Below, one piece after another: positions 7,315 through 12,721 of a DNA stretch of 12,721 nt (position 1 is the first letter of the stretch; each line of letters begins with the position of its first letter). Source of the DNA: Brevundimonas sp. UBA7534 (GTDB lineage: Bacteria > Pseudomonadota > Alphaproteobacteria > Caulobacterales > Caulobacteraceae). The position numbers were made by a program, and so were the translations under genes. Where the stretch lies: the NCBI RefSeq assembly GCF_002479325.1, contig NZ_DLMO01000095.1, positions 5,767 to 18,487 on the forward strand, given 5' to 3'. The notes beneath the pieces were generated by a model. It saw only the letters and a program-made list of their open reading frames with translations. It was not told the origin of the DNA and made no database searches.

Positions 7315-8750
7315 AGGCGCTTCCTCCAGTCGGCGACGCGCGCGCGGACCTGTTCCGGCGCGGTTCCCCCAAAGCTCTGACGGCTGGCGCAAGAAGCCTC
7401 GGGCGAGAGCACCTTGTAAACCGCCTGCGTGATGCCGGCGTCGAGTTTTTGCAGTTCTTCCAAGGGCAGTTGCGCCAGGTCCACGCCCAGGACTTCGGCC
7501 CGCTTCACCGCGGCTCCGGTGACGTGGTGCGCCTTGCGGAACGGCAGGTTCAGTTCGCGCACCAGCCAGTCGGCCAGGTCGGTGGCGGTGGAAAAGCCCC
7601 AGGCGGCCGCCTCGGCCATCCGTTCGGTGTTCGGACGCAGGGCCGCGACCATGGCCGTCATGGCGTTCAGCGCCAGGTCCAGGGCGTCGAAGGCCTCGAA
7701 CACCGGCGGTTTGTCCTCTTGCATGTCTTTGGAATAGGCCAGCGGCAGGCCCTTCATCACCGTGGACAGGGCGACCAGCGATCCCATGATGCGGCCGGTC
7801 TTGGCGCGGACCAGTTCGGCGGCGTCGGGGTTGCGCTTCTGCGGCATGATCGAGCTGCCGGTGGTCAGGTCGTCGGGCAGGGTGGCGAAACCGAACATCG
7901 GGGTCATCCAGACCACGATCTCCTCGGCCAGGCGCGACAGGTGGCCGGCCGTGATCGAGGCGGCGGCGAGGCTTTCCAGCGCGAAGTCGCGGTCCGACAC
8001 GGCGTCCAGGGAATTGGCCATCGGCCGGTCGAAGCCCAGTTCGGCCGCCGTCATGTGGCGGTCGATGGGGAAGGGCGAACCGGCCAGGGCGGCGGCGCCC
8101 AGCGGGCTTTCGTTCATGCGCGAACGGGCGTCGGCGAAGCGGCCGGCGTCGCGGCCGAACATCTCGACATAGGCCATCAGGTGATGACCCAGGGTCACCG
8201 GCTGGGCGGTCTGCAGATGGGTGAAGCCGGGCATCAGGTCGCCGGCGTGCTGTTCGGCGCGGGTCAGCAGCGCCAATTGCAGCGCCTTCAACTGCACCAC
8301 GCTGCGGTCGCAGGCGTCGCGGACCCACAGGCGGAAGTCCAGCGCCACCTGGTCGTTGCGGCTGCGCGCCGTGTGCAGACGGCCCGAGGGCTCGCCGATC
8401 AGTTCATTGAGGCGCGCCTCCACATTCATATGGATGTCCTCGAACTGGTCACGGAAGGGGAAGGTCCCATCCCGGATCTCGGCCTCGACGGCGTCCAGTC
8501 CGCCCAGGATGGCCTCGGCGTCGGCCTGCTGGATCACGCCCTGTTTGGCCAGCATGCGGCAATGGGCGCGCGATCCGGCCAGATCCTGTGCCCACAGGCG
8601 TTGGTCCACGCCGATGGAGACGTTGATCGCCTGCATGATCTCGGCGGGGCGCGACGAAAAGCGCCCGCCCCACATGTCTTGACCGGCGGGCTTCAGGGGC
8701 GCAGTCGAACCGCCGTCAAGGGTGGCGTCGGAAGAGGTCTGGTCTGTCAT
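7311..8750 (-). CDS. argH: Argininosuccinate lyase
   Basis: The product has 479 residues from the ATG at 8750, and cleaves argininosuccinate to arginine and fumarate, the last step of arginine synthesis (cytoplasmic tetramer). The family signature GSSIMPQKRNP (298-308) carries the catalytic Ser loop. TARSRNDQVALD (127-138) and GFTHLQTAQP (175-184) are the other two conserved substrate-binding segments. The usual family start (M-x-WGGRF) appears only at residue 26. The first 25 residues are polar and unconserved-looking, so the true start may be the ATG at 8675-8673 (454 residues, closer to the usual length of about 460). With the longer form, the start codon overlaps that of the divergent tlpA gene. 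It is the first gene of the argH-lptM-lysA unit. Confidence 0.93.
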   Translation of the reverse strand: MTDQTSSDATLDGGSTAPLKPAGQDMWGGRFSSRPAEIMQAINVSIGVDQRLWAQDLAGSRAHCRMLAKQGVIQQADAEAILGGLDAVEAEIRDGTFPFRDQFEDIHMNVEARLNELIGEPSGRLHTARSRNDQVALDFRLWVRDACDRSVVQLKALQLALLTRAEQHAGDLMPGFTHLQTAQPVTLGHHLMAYVEMFGRDAGRFADARSRMNESPLGAAALAGSPFPIDRHMTAAELGFDRPMANSLDAVSDRDFALESLAAASITAGHLSRLAEEIVVWMTPMFGFATLPDDLTTGSSIMPQKRNPDAAELVRAKTGRIMGSLVALSTVMKGLPLAYSKDMQEDKPPVFEAFDALDLALNAMTAMVAALRPNTERMAEAAAWGFSTATDLADWLVRELNLPFRKAHHVTGAAVKRAEVLGVDLAQLPLEELQKLDAGITQAVYKVLSPEASCASRQSFGGTAPEQVRARVADWRKRL

Positions 8751-9420
8751 GAGCGGCTCGAGAAAGGCGATCTGGGCGGTGGTCGGCGGTCTGGTCCTGG
8801 TCGGAACCCTGGCCGGCGCGGGAGGCGTGGCGATGTCGCTATACGCCAATCACCGCCGGACCGCGCAAGAGCAGCCGGCCGATCCGGCCGCATCAGCACA
8901 GAAAAGCGACCTGGCCCGCTTCGCGGTCGGCCCCCTGGCGGCGCTGGAAATGCCGGCGGATGCGCCCCCTGCGCCTGATTACGTCTTCCGCGACGCGCAC
9001 GGCACGGCCGTCCGTTTCGCCGCCTTCCGCGGCAAGGTGGCGGTGGTCAATCTGTGGGCCATGTGGTGCGCGCCCTGCCGCCAGGAGATGCCGACGCTGG
9101 CGGCCTTGGCGCGGCGCTATTCCGACCGCGAGGACATGATCGTGGTTCCGGTCAATGTCGACGCCACGCCGGAAGGCGTCGCCCAGGCCAAGGCCTTCCT
9201 GGACGACCACCGTCCGCTGCCGTTCTACGGCGACACGCGGTTTCAGCTGCCGTTCGAGTTCCCCGGCAAGGGCAAGATGCCCCAGACTATCCTGCTGGAC
9301 CGCGAGGGCCGCATCCGCGCCGCCCTGTCGGGAGAGGCGGATTGGGACGGACCCGAAGCACGCGCCCTGATCGACGCGTTGTTGGCCGAGGGCAGCGGGG
9401 CGGCGTCCTCGCCGACCTGA
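8749..9420 (+). CDS. tlpA: TlpA-family membrane-anchored thiol-disulfide reductase
   Basis: The product has 223 residues. An uncleaved N-terminal anchor (about 7-31) and a linker (32-75) lead to a thioredoxin-fold domain on the periplasmic side. The active site is WCAPC (106-110, CxxC), and the cis-proline is P178 in KMPQT. The NLWAMWCAPCRQEMP pattern identifies the TlpA/ResE/CcmG group of reducing thioredoxins, used in cytochrome c and copper-site maturation or general periplasmic thiol reduction. The exact partner is not evident here. The ATG at 8749 is preceded by GGAAGAGG (8730-8737, 11 bases upstream). A GTG at 8722 is possible but would add only nine residues before a normal anchor. The stop codon is 2 bases from the stop of the convergent lipoprotein gene, inside the palindrome CTGACGTCAG. 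Confidence 0.85.
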   Translation: MSGSRKAIWAVVGGLVLVGTLAGAGGVAMSLYANHRRTAQEQPADPAASAQKSDLARFAVGPLAALEMPADAPPAPDYVFRDAHGTAVRFAAFRGKVAVVNLWAMWCAPCRQEMPTLAALARRYSDREDMIVVPVNVDATPEGVAQAKAFLDDHRPLPFYGDTRFQLPFEFPGKGKMPQTILLDREGRIRAALSGEADWDGPEARALIDALLAEGSGAASSPT

Positions 9421-9422
9421 CG

Positions 9423-9725
9423 TCAGTGGGCGGGGACGCGCTGATCCGTGGCCGGGTCGATGGCGCCGGGGCGGCCCTCGGCGGCGGCCTCGGACTGGTT
9501 CTCCTCCAGCTCGCCGGCGACCTTGCCAGCCCCGGTCTCCACGGCCTGAGCGGCCTTCATCGCGCCCGCCTCGATCACTTCGCCGGCCTGGGCCGCGGCG
9601 TCCTGGGCCTTGTCGCCAGCGGCCTCGGCGTGGACCTCGGCGCGATCCTGCTCTGCCTCGGTGCAGGCGGCGGCGCCCAAGGTCAGGACGGCGGCGGCGA
9701 GAATGGTGGTGACGCGCGGGCTCAT
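9423..9725 (-). CDS. Small Ala-rich lipoprotein of unknown function
   Basis: The product has 100 residues. A signal peptide (MSPRVTT and a hydrophobic Ala/Leu core) ends at GAAAC with the likely lipidated Cys at 21. The mature part is rich in Ala, Glu, Gln and Lys with few hydrophobic residues. Its repeating small and charged pattern suggests one or two long amphipathic helices, and the C-terminal 25 residues are more polar (GRPGAIDPATDQRVPAH). GGAG (complement of 9733-9736) lies 7 bases before the ATG, a good ribosome site that supports this start. It could be a periplasmic stress or envelope-spacer lipoprotein, but no family is recognised. It lies downstream of the small membrane-protein gene at 9807-9935, separated by 81 bases. 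Confidence 0.7.
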   Translation of the reverse strand: MSPRVTTILAAAVLTLGAAACTEAEQDRAEVHAEAAGDKAQDAAAQAGEVIEAGAMKAAQAVETGAGKVAGELEENQSEAAAEGRPGAIDPATDQRVPAH

Positions 9726-9806
9726 GGCTGATCTCCGGTCAAGGTTGGCTTGGCCGTGGAACGCGGAAATTCGGCGGAGGTTGCTCTTGGCGGCGCCTTC
9801 GCCCTG

Positions 9807-9935
9807 CTAGCCTATGAACATGCCCGCCATCGCCACGCCGAAGGCGACCAGTATGCCGATCGTCGAGGCGAGGGCTGCGATCGCCCCGATCACAAGTAGC
9901 GCTTTCAGCACGCCGTCCCGAGTCTTGGTGTTCAT
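9807..9935 (-). CDS. Putative 42-residue single-pass membrane protein
   Basis: An open frame of 43 codons runs from the ATG at 9935-9933 to TAG at 9809-9807. The peptide starts MNTKTRDGVLK, a short positively charged head. About 30 residues that are almost wholly hydrophobic or small follow (ALLVIGAIAALASTIGILVA, then FGVAMAGMFIG), i.e. one transmembrane helix with a positive-inside start. Such a composition is unlikely by chance across the whole frame. The opposite-strand frame at 9814-10074 reads through the tRNA gene in antisense and is not credible. No clear Shine-Dalgarno sequence precedes the ATG. It lies just beyond the tRNA-Met terminator, so it needs its own promoter, and none is obvious. 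The function is unknown. Confidence 0.5.
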   Translation of the reverse strand: MNTKTRDGVLKALLVIGAIAALASTIGILVAFGVAMAGMFIG

Positions 9936-10004
9936 GACGCGATTTTGGCGCGCCCGTTCGACGCCGTCGAGAGCGGGGAGGTCCAGGCGTGCTGCTAGGT
10001 CTCG

Positions 10005-10028
10005 AAAAAAAGGCCGGGATGAACCGGC
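10005..10028 (-). terminator. Intrinsic terminator after tRNA-Met
   Basis: Read on the minus strand, GCCGG pairs with CCGGC around a 6-base loop (stem arms at 10024-10028 and 10013-10017). One C and seven T residues follow (10005-10011 on the plus strand are all A). It begins 3 bases after the encoded CCA end of the tRNA, the classical layout for a single-tRNA transcript. Confidence 0.85.
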
Positions 10029-10030
10029 GG

Positions 10031-10107
10031 TGGTGGCTGGGGGCGGGATCGAACCGCCGACCTGTGGGTTATGAATCCACCGCTCTAACCACCTGAGCTA
10101 CCCAGCC
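10031..10107 (-). tRNA. tRNA-Met, elongator (anticodon CAT), with encoded CCA
   Basis: The 77-base cloverleaf folds as follows: acceptor stem GGCTGGG/CCCAGCC, D-arm GCTC/GAGC, anticodon loop TTCATAA, T-arm GGCGG-TTCGATC-CCGCC, discriminator A and an encoded CCA. The perfect first acceptor pair (G-C) and the absence of the three G-C pairs at the base of the anticodon stem argue against the initiator tRNA. The G1-C72 acceptor stem and A73 fit elongator Met rather than the lysidine-type tRNA-Ile(CAT), but the latter cannot be excluded completely by eye. The last pair of the anticodon stem (31-39) is an A-C mismatch. Confidence 0.93.
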
Positions 10108-10110
10108 GTC

Positions 10111-10144
10111 GCCTCTCGCACGGACAGCCGGTGCGAAGGGAGGC
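10111..10144 (-). other. Hairpin in the 5' leader of the tRNA-Met transcript
   Basis: On the minus strand the leader between promoter and tRNA can fold into a long hairpin. Bases 10116-10121 pair with 10131-10136 (six pairs, 9-base loop). After a 3-base bulge, 10111-10115 pair with 10140-10144 (five pairs). It ends 3 bases before the mature 5' end of the tRNA, so it may influence RNase P or other 5' processing. The function is inferred and only the pairing is seen. Confidence 0.5.
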
Positions 10145-10147
10145 GTG

Positions 10148-10176
10148 CCTATATCGCCGCCCGGCCGCCGGTTCAA
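10148..10176 (-). promoter_or_regulatory. Housekeeping-sigma promoter for tRNA-Met
   Basis: On the minus strand there is a -35 box TTGAAC (complement of 10171-10176), an exact 17-base spacer and a -10 box TATAGG (complement of 10148-10153). It points at the tRNA gene and predicts a leader of roughly 30-35 bases. It lies back-to-back with the plus-strand promoter at 10229-10255. Confidence 0.7.
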
Positions 10177-10228
10177 GTCATCCGATGCGAAAGGCTGCGG
10201 CGATCGGGCGCACAACAACCGCGTCCTC

Positions 10229-10255
10229 GGAACGCTAACGCTGACGGCGTCGTTT
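10229..10255 (+). promoter_or_regulatory. EcfG/SigT-type general stress promoter
   Basis: GGAAC (10229-10233), a 17-base spacer and CGTTT (10251-10255) match exactly the consensus recognised by the alphaproteobacterial general stress sigma factor (EcfG; SigT in Caulobacter), which is GGAAC-N16/17-CGTT. Transcription would start near 10260 and give a 5' leader of about 35 bases before the sugar dehydrogenase ATG at 10295. Spacing and orientation therefore support each other. Confidence 0.72.
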
Positions 10256-10294
10256 CGCGGGCGTTCGCGTCGCCCCTTCCAGAGAGCCCCGTCC

Positions 10295-11527
10295 ATGCGC
10301 CTGATCGTTTCCGCCGCCTCCGCGTCCCTCTTGGTCCTGGCCGCCGCCTGCGGCGCCAATGGCGAGGCGAGGCAGGACGCCTCTCCTGGCGCGCCGCTCG
10401 AGACCCGCCCTGCTAACGGCTCCGGGCAGGAGCCCGCCTTCGCCGGCCAGACGCGGGCGCCGGCTGTACGAACCGAACAGGCGCTGACGCACGCGGTCGT
10501 GGCCTCCGGGCTGGAGCGCCCCTGGGGACTGGCGCTGCTGCCGGACGGAAACTGGCTGGTGACCGAAAAGCCGGGCCGGATGCGGATCGTCACCGCTCAG
10601 GGACAGGTCGGACAGCCGATCCAGGGCCTGCCGCCCGTCGACGCGCGGGGCCAGGGCGGCCTGCTGGACGTGATCGTCGGGCCAAGCTTCGATCAGGACC
10701 GGCGCATCTATTGGAGCTACGCCGAACCGCGCGAGGGCGGCAACGCCACCTCGGTCGCGCGGGGCCGCCTGTCGCAGGACGGCGGCCGCGTGGAGGACGT
10801 CCAGGTCATCTTCCGCGCCTTGCCGACCTATGACGGCGACAAACATTTCGGCTCGTCGCTGGCCTTCGCGCCCGATGGAAAGCTGTTCGTGACCCTGGGC
10901 GAACGGTCGGACAAGCCGATGCGGCCCCAGGCCCAGGACCTGGGCTCGCACATGGGCAAGACCATCCGCATCAACGCCGACGGCTCGGTCCCTCAGGACA
11001 ATCCCTTCGTCGGCCGGGACGGCGCGCGGCCCGAAATCTGGAGCCTGGGCCACCGCAACGTCCAGGGCGTCGCCATCCAGCCGGGCACGGGGGCCGTCTG
11101 GACCATCGAGCACGGCACGCGCGGCGGCGACGAGGTCAATCTGGACCGCCCGGGTCTGAACTACGGCTGGCCCGACGCCGCCTATGGGGTCGAATACGCG
11201 GGCGGGGCGATCAACGCCGGCGATACGGAAAAGGCCGGGACGGAGCAGCCCATCTATTACTGGGACCCGGTCATCGCGCCGGGCGGCGCGGTCTTCTACC
11301 AGGGAGCGATGTTCCCCCGCTGGAATGGAAACCTGCTGGTGGCGGCGCTCAAGGAAAAGCACGTCGCGCGCCTGGTGATCGAGAATGATCGTGTCGTGGG
11401 CGAGGAACGGCTGTTGAGCGACCTGGGCGAACGGGTTCGCGACGTGGCCGTCGGACCGGACGGGGCGATCTGGGCCGTCACCGACGAGGACGACGGCAAG
11501 CTGGTCAGGCTGGCCGCCGCGCGCTAG
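10295..11527 (+). CDS. PQQ-dependent aldose sugar dehydrogenase, lipoprotein (YliI/Asd-like)
   Basis: The product has 410 residues. The ATG at 10295 is chosen because it begins a lipoprotein signal (MRLIVSAASASLLVLAAAC, lipid Cys at 19). The longer open frame from 10145 would put about 50 unrelated residues in front and would span the promoter. After a disordered linker (20-60), a six-bladed propeller of the glucose/sorbosone dehydrogenase type begins at VVASGLERPWGLALLPDG. Further blades include HFGSSLAFAPDGKLFVTLGE (184-203), LGHRNVQGVAIQPGTGAVWT (251-270) with the GHRN motif of soluble PQQ sugar dehydrogenases, and IEHGTRGGDEVN (271-282). Relatives oxidise aldoses with PQQ in the periplasm. 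No PQQ biosynthesis gene is visible here, so the cofactor source is unknown. Gly after the Cys favours outer-membrane anchoring. A general-stress promoter precedes it. Confidence 0.87.
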   Translation: MRLIVSAASASLLVLAAACGANGEARQDASPGAPLETRPANGSGQEPAFAGQTRAPAVRTEQALTHAVVASGLERPWGLALLPDGNWLVTEKPGRMRIVTAQGQVGQPIQGLPPVDARGQGGLLDVIVGPSFDQDRRIYWSYAEPREGGNATSVARGRLSQDGGRVEDVQVIFRALPTYDGDKHFGSSLAFAPDGKLFVTLGERSDKPMRPQAQDLGSHMGKTIRINADGSVPQDNPFVGRDGARPEIWSLGHRNVQGVAIQPGTGAVWTIEHGTRGGDEVNLDRPGLNYGWPDAAYGVEYAGGAINAGDTEKAGTEQPIYYWDPVIAPGGAVFYQGAMFPRWNGNLLVAALKEKHVARLVIENDRVVGEERLLSDLGERVRDVAVGPDGAIWAVTDEDDGKLVRLAAAR

Positions 11528-11563
11528 GCTCGGGTCCAAGGGGCTGTTTGAAGGAGTACGCCG

Positions 11564-11779
11564 ATGCGCGTGATGATTTCGCTTGCCGTTCTGGCCCTGC
11601 CGCTGGTCGCCGGCTGCGCTACCAGCGACGTTCCAAACCGATACCAGATCGAAATGGATCGACTTGAGGCCCAGTGCACGGAACGCGAAGGCGTATTGCA
11701 GCCGACCGGATCGCAGAGCGGCGAACCGGCGCGCGATTACGCCTGCCGCATCACCGGCGGGGCCAGCCGCCTGAACTGA
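11564..11779 (+). CDS. Small lipoprotein with two further cysteines, unknown function
   Basis: The product has 71 residues. A strong AAGGAG (11551-11556) lies 7 bases before the ATG. The signal peptide MRVMISLAVLALPLVAGC has a canonical lipobox (VAGC) with the lipid Cys at 18. The mature 53 residues hold two more cysteines, in EAQCTEREG and DYACRITGG, that could form one disulfide, and are otherwise polar. It starts 36 bases after the sugar dehydrogenase stop and could be co-transcribed from the same stress promoter. No family is recognised. The last codons form part of a 9-bp inverted repeat with the bases following the stop. Confidence 0.8.
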   Translation: MRVMISLAVLALPLVAGCATSDVPNRYQIEMDRLEAQCTEREGVLQPTGSQSGEPARDYACRITGGASRLN

Positions 11780-11817
11780 CGGCTGGCCGGGCGCGCGCGA
11801 ACTAGCGCAGCGCGCCC
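11761..11817. terminator. Two adjacent GC-rich hairpins between convergent genes
   Basis: Hairpin 1: 11761-11769 pairs perfectly with 11780-11788 (9 bp, 10-base loop that contains the TGA stop of the small lipoprotein). Hairpin 2: 11789-11796 pairs perfectly with 11810-11817 (8 bp, 13-base loop that contains the TAG stop of the hemerythrin gene). They abut with no gap. Neither has a T-tract, so they are not classical intrinsic terminators. They may block 3' exonucleases or help factor-dependent termination on both strands. Confidence 0.5.
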
Positions 11818-12383
11818 CTCTCGTCTGCCGGGGTCGAGGTGGCCACGGGCTCTTCGATCAGGGCGCTTTCGACGTCGTCGCCTTCGAAGGTGCGGGTCTC
11901 GGCCGGAATCTCCGGGTGGCCCTTCAGCTCCGCCATCGCCGTCTTCTTGCGGGCCCGCATCTGGTCGGCCAGGGCGTCCATGTCCAGGCCGGCCGCGCGG
12001 GCCTGGCTGAACATCCCTTCGGAGCGCTTCTCCTCTTCTTCGACATGGTGCTCGATCATTTCCGACAGCACCTTGACCTTGGCGTCATAGAAGGCCTCGT
12101 CCGGGCCGCCGGCCTCGATGTCGTTGATCAGGACCTTGGCGGCGTCGTGTTCGACATAGGCCTCGTTCAGGTCGGATTCGTCGATCTGGCCGCGACAGGC
12201 CGGATAGAAGATTTCCTCCTCGATGATGGTGTGAACCTTCAGTTCAAGGCAGGCCTGCTCGGCCAGGGCCTGCTTCCTTTCCTTGCCGCGCGCCTTCTCG
12301 AACTGTTCGAAGATGTCCTCCACCTTGCGGTGGTCGGCCTTCAGCATGGCGATAGCGTCCATCTCTTCATAGGTCTGGGTCAT
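11802..12383 (-). CDS. Hemerythrin HHE-domain protein
   Basis: The 193-residue cytoplasmic four-helix-bundle protein is expected to bind a di-iron centre. Candidate ligands are in the usual order: H18 (ADHRKV), H51 and E55 (VHTIIEEE), H79 (VEHD) and H113 with E117 (EHHVEEEE). DHRKVEDIFEQFE at the start is the characteristic first helix of bacterial HHE proteins. The last 45 residues (ELKGHPEIPAETRT onward) are a polar acidic tail outside the fold. AGGAGG (complement of 12389-12394) lies 5 bases before the ATG and fixes the start. Relatives function in oxygen, NO or iron-stress handling, but the role here is not shown. The divergent gap to the enoyl-CoA hydratase gene is 254 bases and contains a GGAAC element in the right direction for this gene. 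Confidence 0.88.
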   Translation of the reverse strand: MTQTYEEMDAIAMLKADHRKVEDIFEQFEKARGKERKQALAEQACLELKVHTIIEEEIFYPACRGQIDESDLNEAYVEHDAAKVLINDIEAGGPDEAFYDAKVKVLSEMIEHHVEEEEKRSEGMFSQARAAGLDMDALADQMRARKKTAMAELKGHPEIPAETRTFEGDDVESALIEEPVATSTPADERGALR

Positions 12384-12558
12384 GACGTCCTCCTGGTTGT
12401 CGCTGCCTCAAGCCGCGACGCCGATGGGCGTTCCAACCGCAAAGCTAGGTGAGAGTCGTTCTTCTCTGTGCGTGTTCGCACCCTGCCACCCAAGGCGGGG
12501 CCGCGCGTTCAGGGTTGATCGCCCCAGCCCCCTGGCGCATGCCGGCGTGGCTTATTAC

Positions 12559-12580
12559 TTGACGTTGACGTAAACGTAGG
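12559..12580 (+). promoter_or_regulatory. Operator-like palindrome with three ACGT cores
   Basis: ACGT occurs at 12562, 12568 and 12574, exactly six bases apart. The 16 bases 12562-12577 form a palindrome with a single mismatched symmetric pair, centred on the middle ACGT. The block also contains TTGACG twice (12559-12564, 12565-12570), which could serve as a -35 element. It lies about 60 bases before the acyl-CoA gene ATG. The pattern recalls, from memory, ACGT-rich operators of regulators of branched-chain amino acid and fatty acid breakdown such as MerR-family LiuR. The assignment is inference. The rest of the 12384-12637 gap holds no gene that I can see. Confidence 0.5.
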
Positions 12581-12637
12581 GTTCTTGGCGTCGACGCCTT
12601 GACCCACGTTCCCGGGGTCCAAAAGAGGAGACGCCTG

Positions 12638-12721
12638 ATGGCCGACGCCTATTCCACCCTGCTGATCGAACGCCACGCGGACGGCTATGCGGTCGTCACC
12701 CTGAACCGGCCCGAGGCGCTG
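12638..12721 (+). CDS. Enoyl-CoA hydratase/isomerase family protein, N-terminal part
   Basis: The first 28 codons are visible and the gene runs off the right edge. AGAGGAG (12624-12630) lies 7 bases before the ATG at 12638. The peptide begins MADAYSTLLIERHADGYAVV and continues TLNRPEAL, the characteristic first beta-strands and LNRP motif of the crotonase superfamily. It should act on a CoA thioester in beta-oxidation, phenylacetate or branched-chain amino acid breakdown. The oxyanion-hole and catalytic Glu regions are outside the window, so hydratase, isomerase and related activities cannot be told apart. Confidence 0.85.
   Translation, partial: MADAYSTLLIERHADGYAVVTLNRPEAL

Noticed and set aside
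7449..8978. Long plus-strand open frame (about 509 codons) antisense to argH
   Set aside because: It mirrors argH codon structure in GC-rich DNA, is full of Gln/Gly/Arg/His with no recognisable domain, and argH itself has its complete signature motifs.
9417..9426. Perfect 10-bp palindrome CTGACGTCAG at the tlpA/lipoprotein junction
   Set aside because: It is formed by the two convergent TGA stop codons plus two bases and is too short to be a terminator. Most likely a consequence of compact packing.
9814..10074. Plus-strand frame of 86 codons
   Set aside because: It ends inside the antisense of the tRNA-Met gene with the GGGIEPPTCGL-type peptide commonly seen as a false gene over tRNAs. The minus strand holds a better small membrane-protein frame.
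10235..11539. Minus-strand open frame (about 434 codons) antisense to the sugar dehydrogenase
   Set aside because: Low-complexity Arg/Asp/Val/Gly translation with no domain. The plus strand encodes an intact lipoprotein signal and propeller motifs.
1..12721. Mobile elements, CRISPR arrays, toxin-antitoxin pairs, prophage or defence genes
   Set aside because: No transposase, repeat-spacer pattern, integrase or att-like duplication next to the tRNA was seen. Composition is uniform and the genes are typical core functions.

Overview
The window is a GC-rich (roughly two-thirds G+C by eye), densely packed chromosomal segment from an alphaproteobacterium, most likely a member of the Caulobacterales (Caulobacter/Brevundimonas-like). 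Three observations support this: a ZitP-type polar zinc-ribbon protein next to ftsEX, a perfect EcfG/SigT-type promoter (GGAAC-N17-CGTTT), and frequent GTG/TTG starts with 1-8 bp gene overlaps. There are no signs of phage, transposons, CRISPR or other recent transfer. This looks like core genome.

Layout. (1) 2-334: 3' end of malate dehydrogenase, closed by a strong hairpin terminator. (2) 411-4195, minus strand: an envelope gene cluster transcribed ftsE > ftsX > ElyC/SanA/YdcF-type protein > plsC > MipA/OmpV-type outer-membrane protein. The first four genes overlap or abut. (3) 4267-5803, plus strand and divergent from ftsE: a zitP-like gene overlapping a hypoxanthine-type phosphoribosyltransferase gene. 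(4) 5800-8750, minus strand: argH > small LptM-like lipoprotein > lysA, joining arginine synthesis, an outer-membrane biogenesis lipoprotein and lysine/mDAP metabolism in one compact unit. (5) 8749-9420, plus strand: a membrane-anchored TlpA-type thioredoxin whose start codon overlaps that of argH head to head. (6) 9423-9935, minus strand: an Ala-rich small lipoprotein and a 42-residue single-pass membrane protein. (7) 10005-10176, minus strand: an elongator tRNA-Met gene with a recognisable promoter, a structured 5' leader and an intrinsic terminator. (8) 10229-11779, plus strand: an EcfG-type promoter, a lipoprotein PQQ-dependent sugar dehydrogenase and a small Cys-containing lipoprotein. 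(9) 11802-12383, minus strand: a hemerythrin (HHE) protein. (10) 12559-12721, plus strand: an ACGT-repeat operator-like palindrome and the first 28 codons of an enoyl-CoA hydratase/isomerase gene.

How it fits together. Much of the region serves the cell envelope: FtsEX, phosphatidic acid synthesis, an outer-membrane barrel, LptM-like and other lipoproteins, a TlpA thiol protein and a polar organiser. The sugar dehydrogenase, and possibly the hemerythrin, look like stress-response genes. I did not find a clearly new biological system. The most useful leads are the general-stress promoter on the sugar dehydrogenase, the long His/Pro/Ala tail on the ZitP-like protein, the unannotated 42-aa membrane protein, the overlapping argH/tlpA starts, and the three-fold ACGT operator before the acyl-CoA gene.
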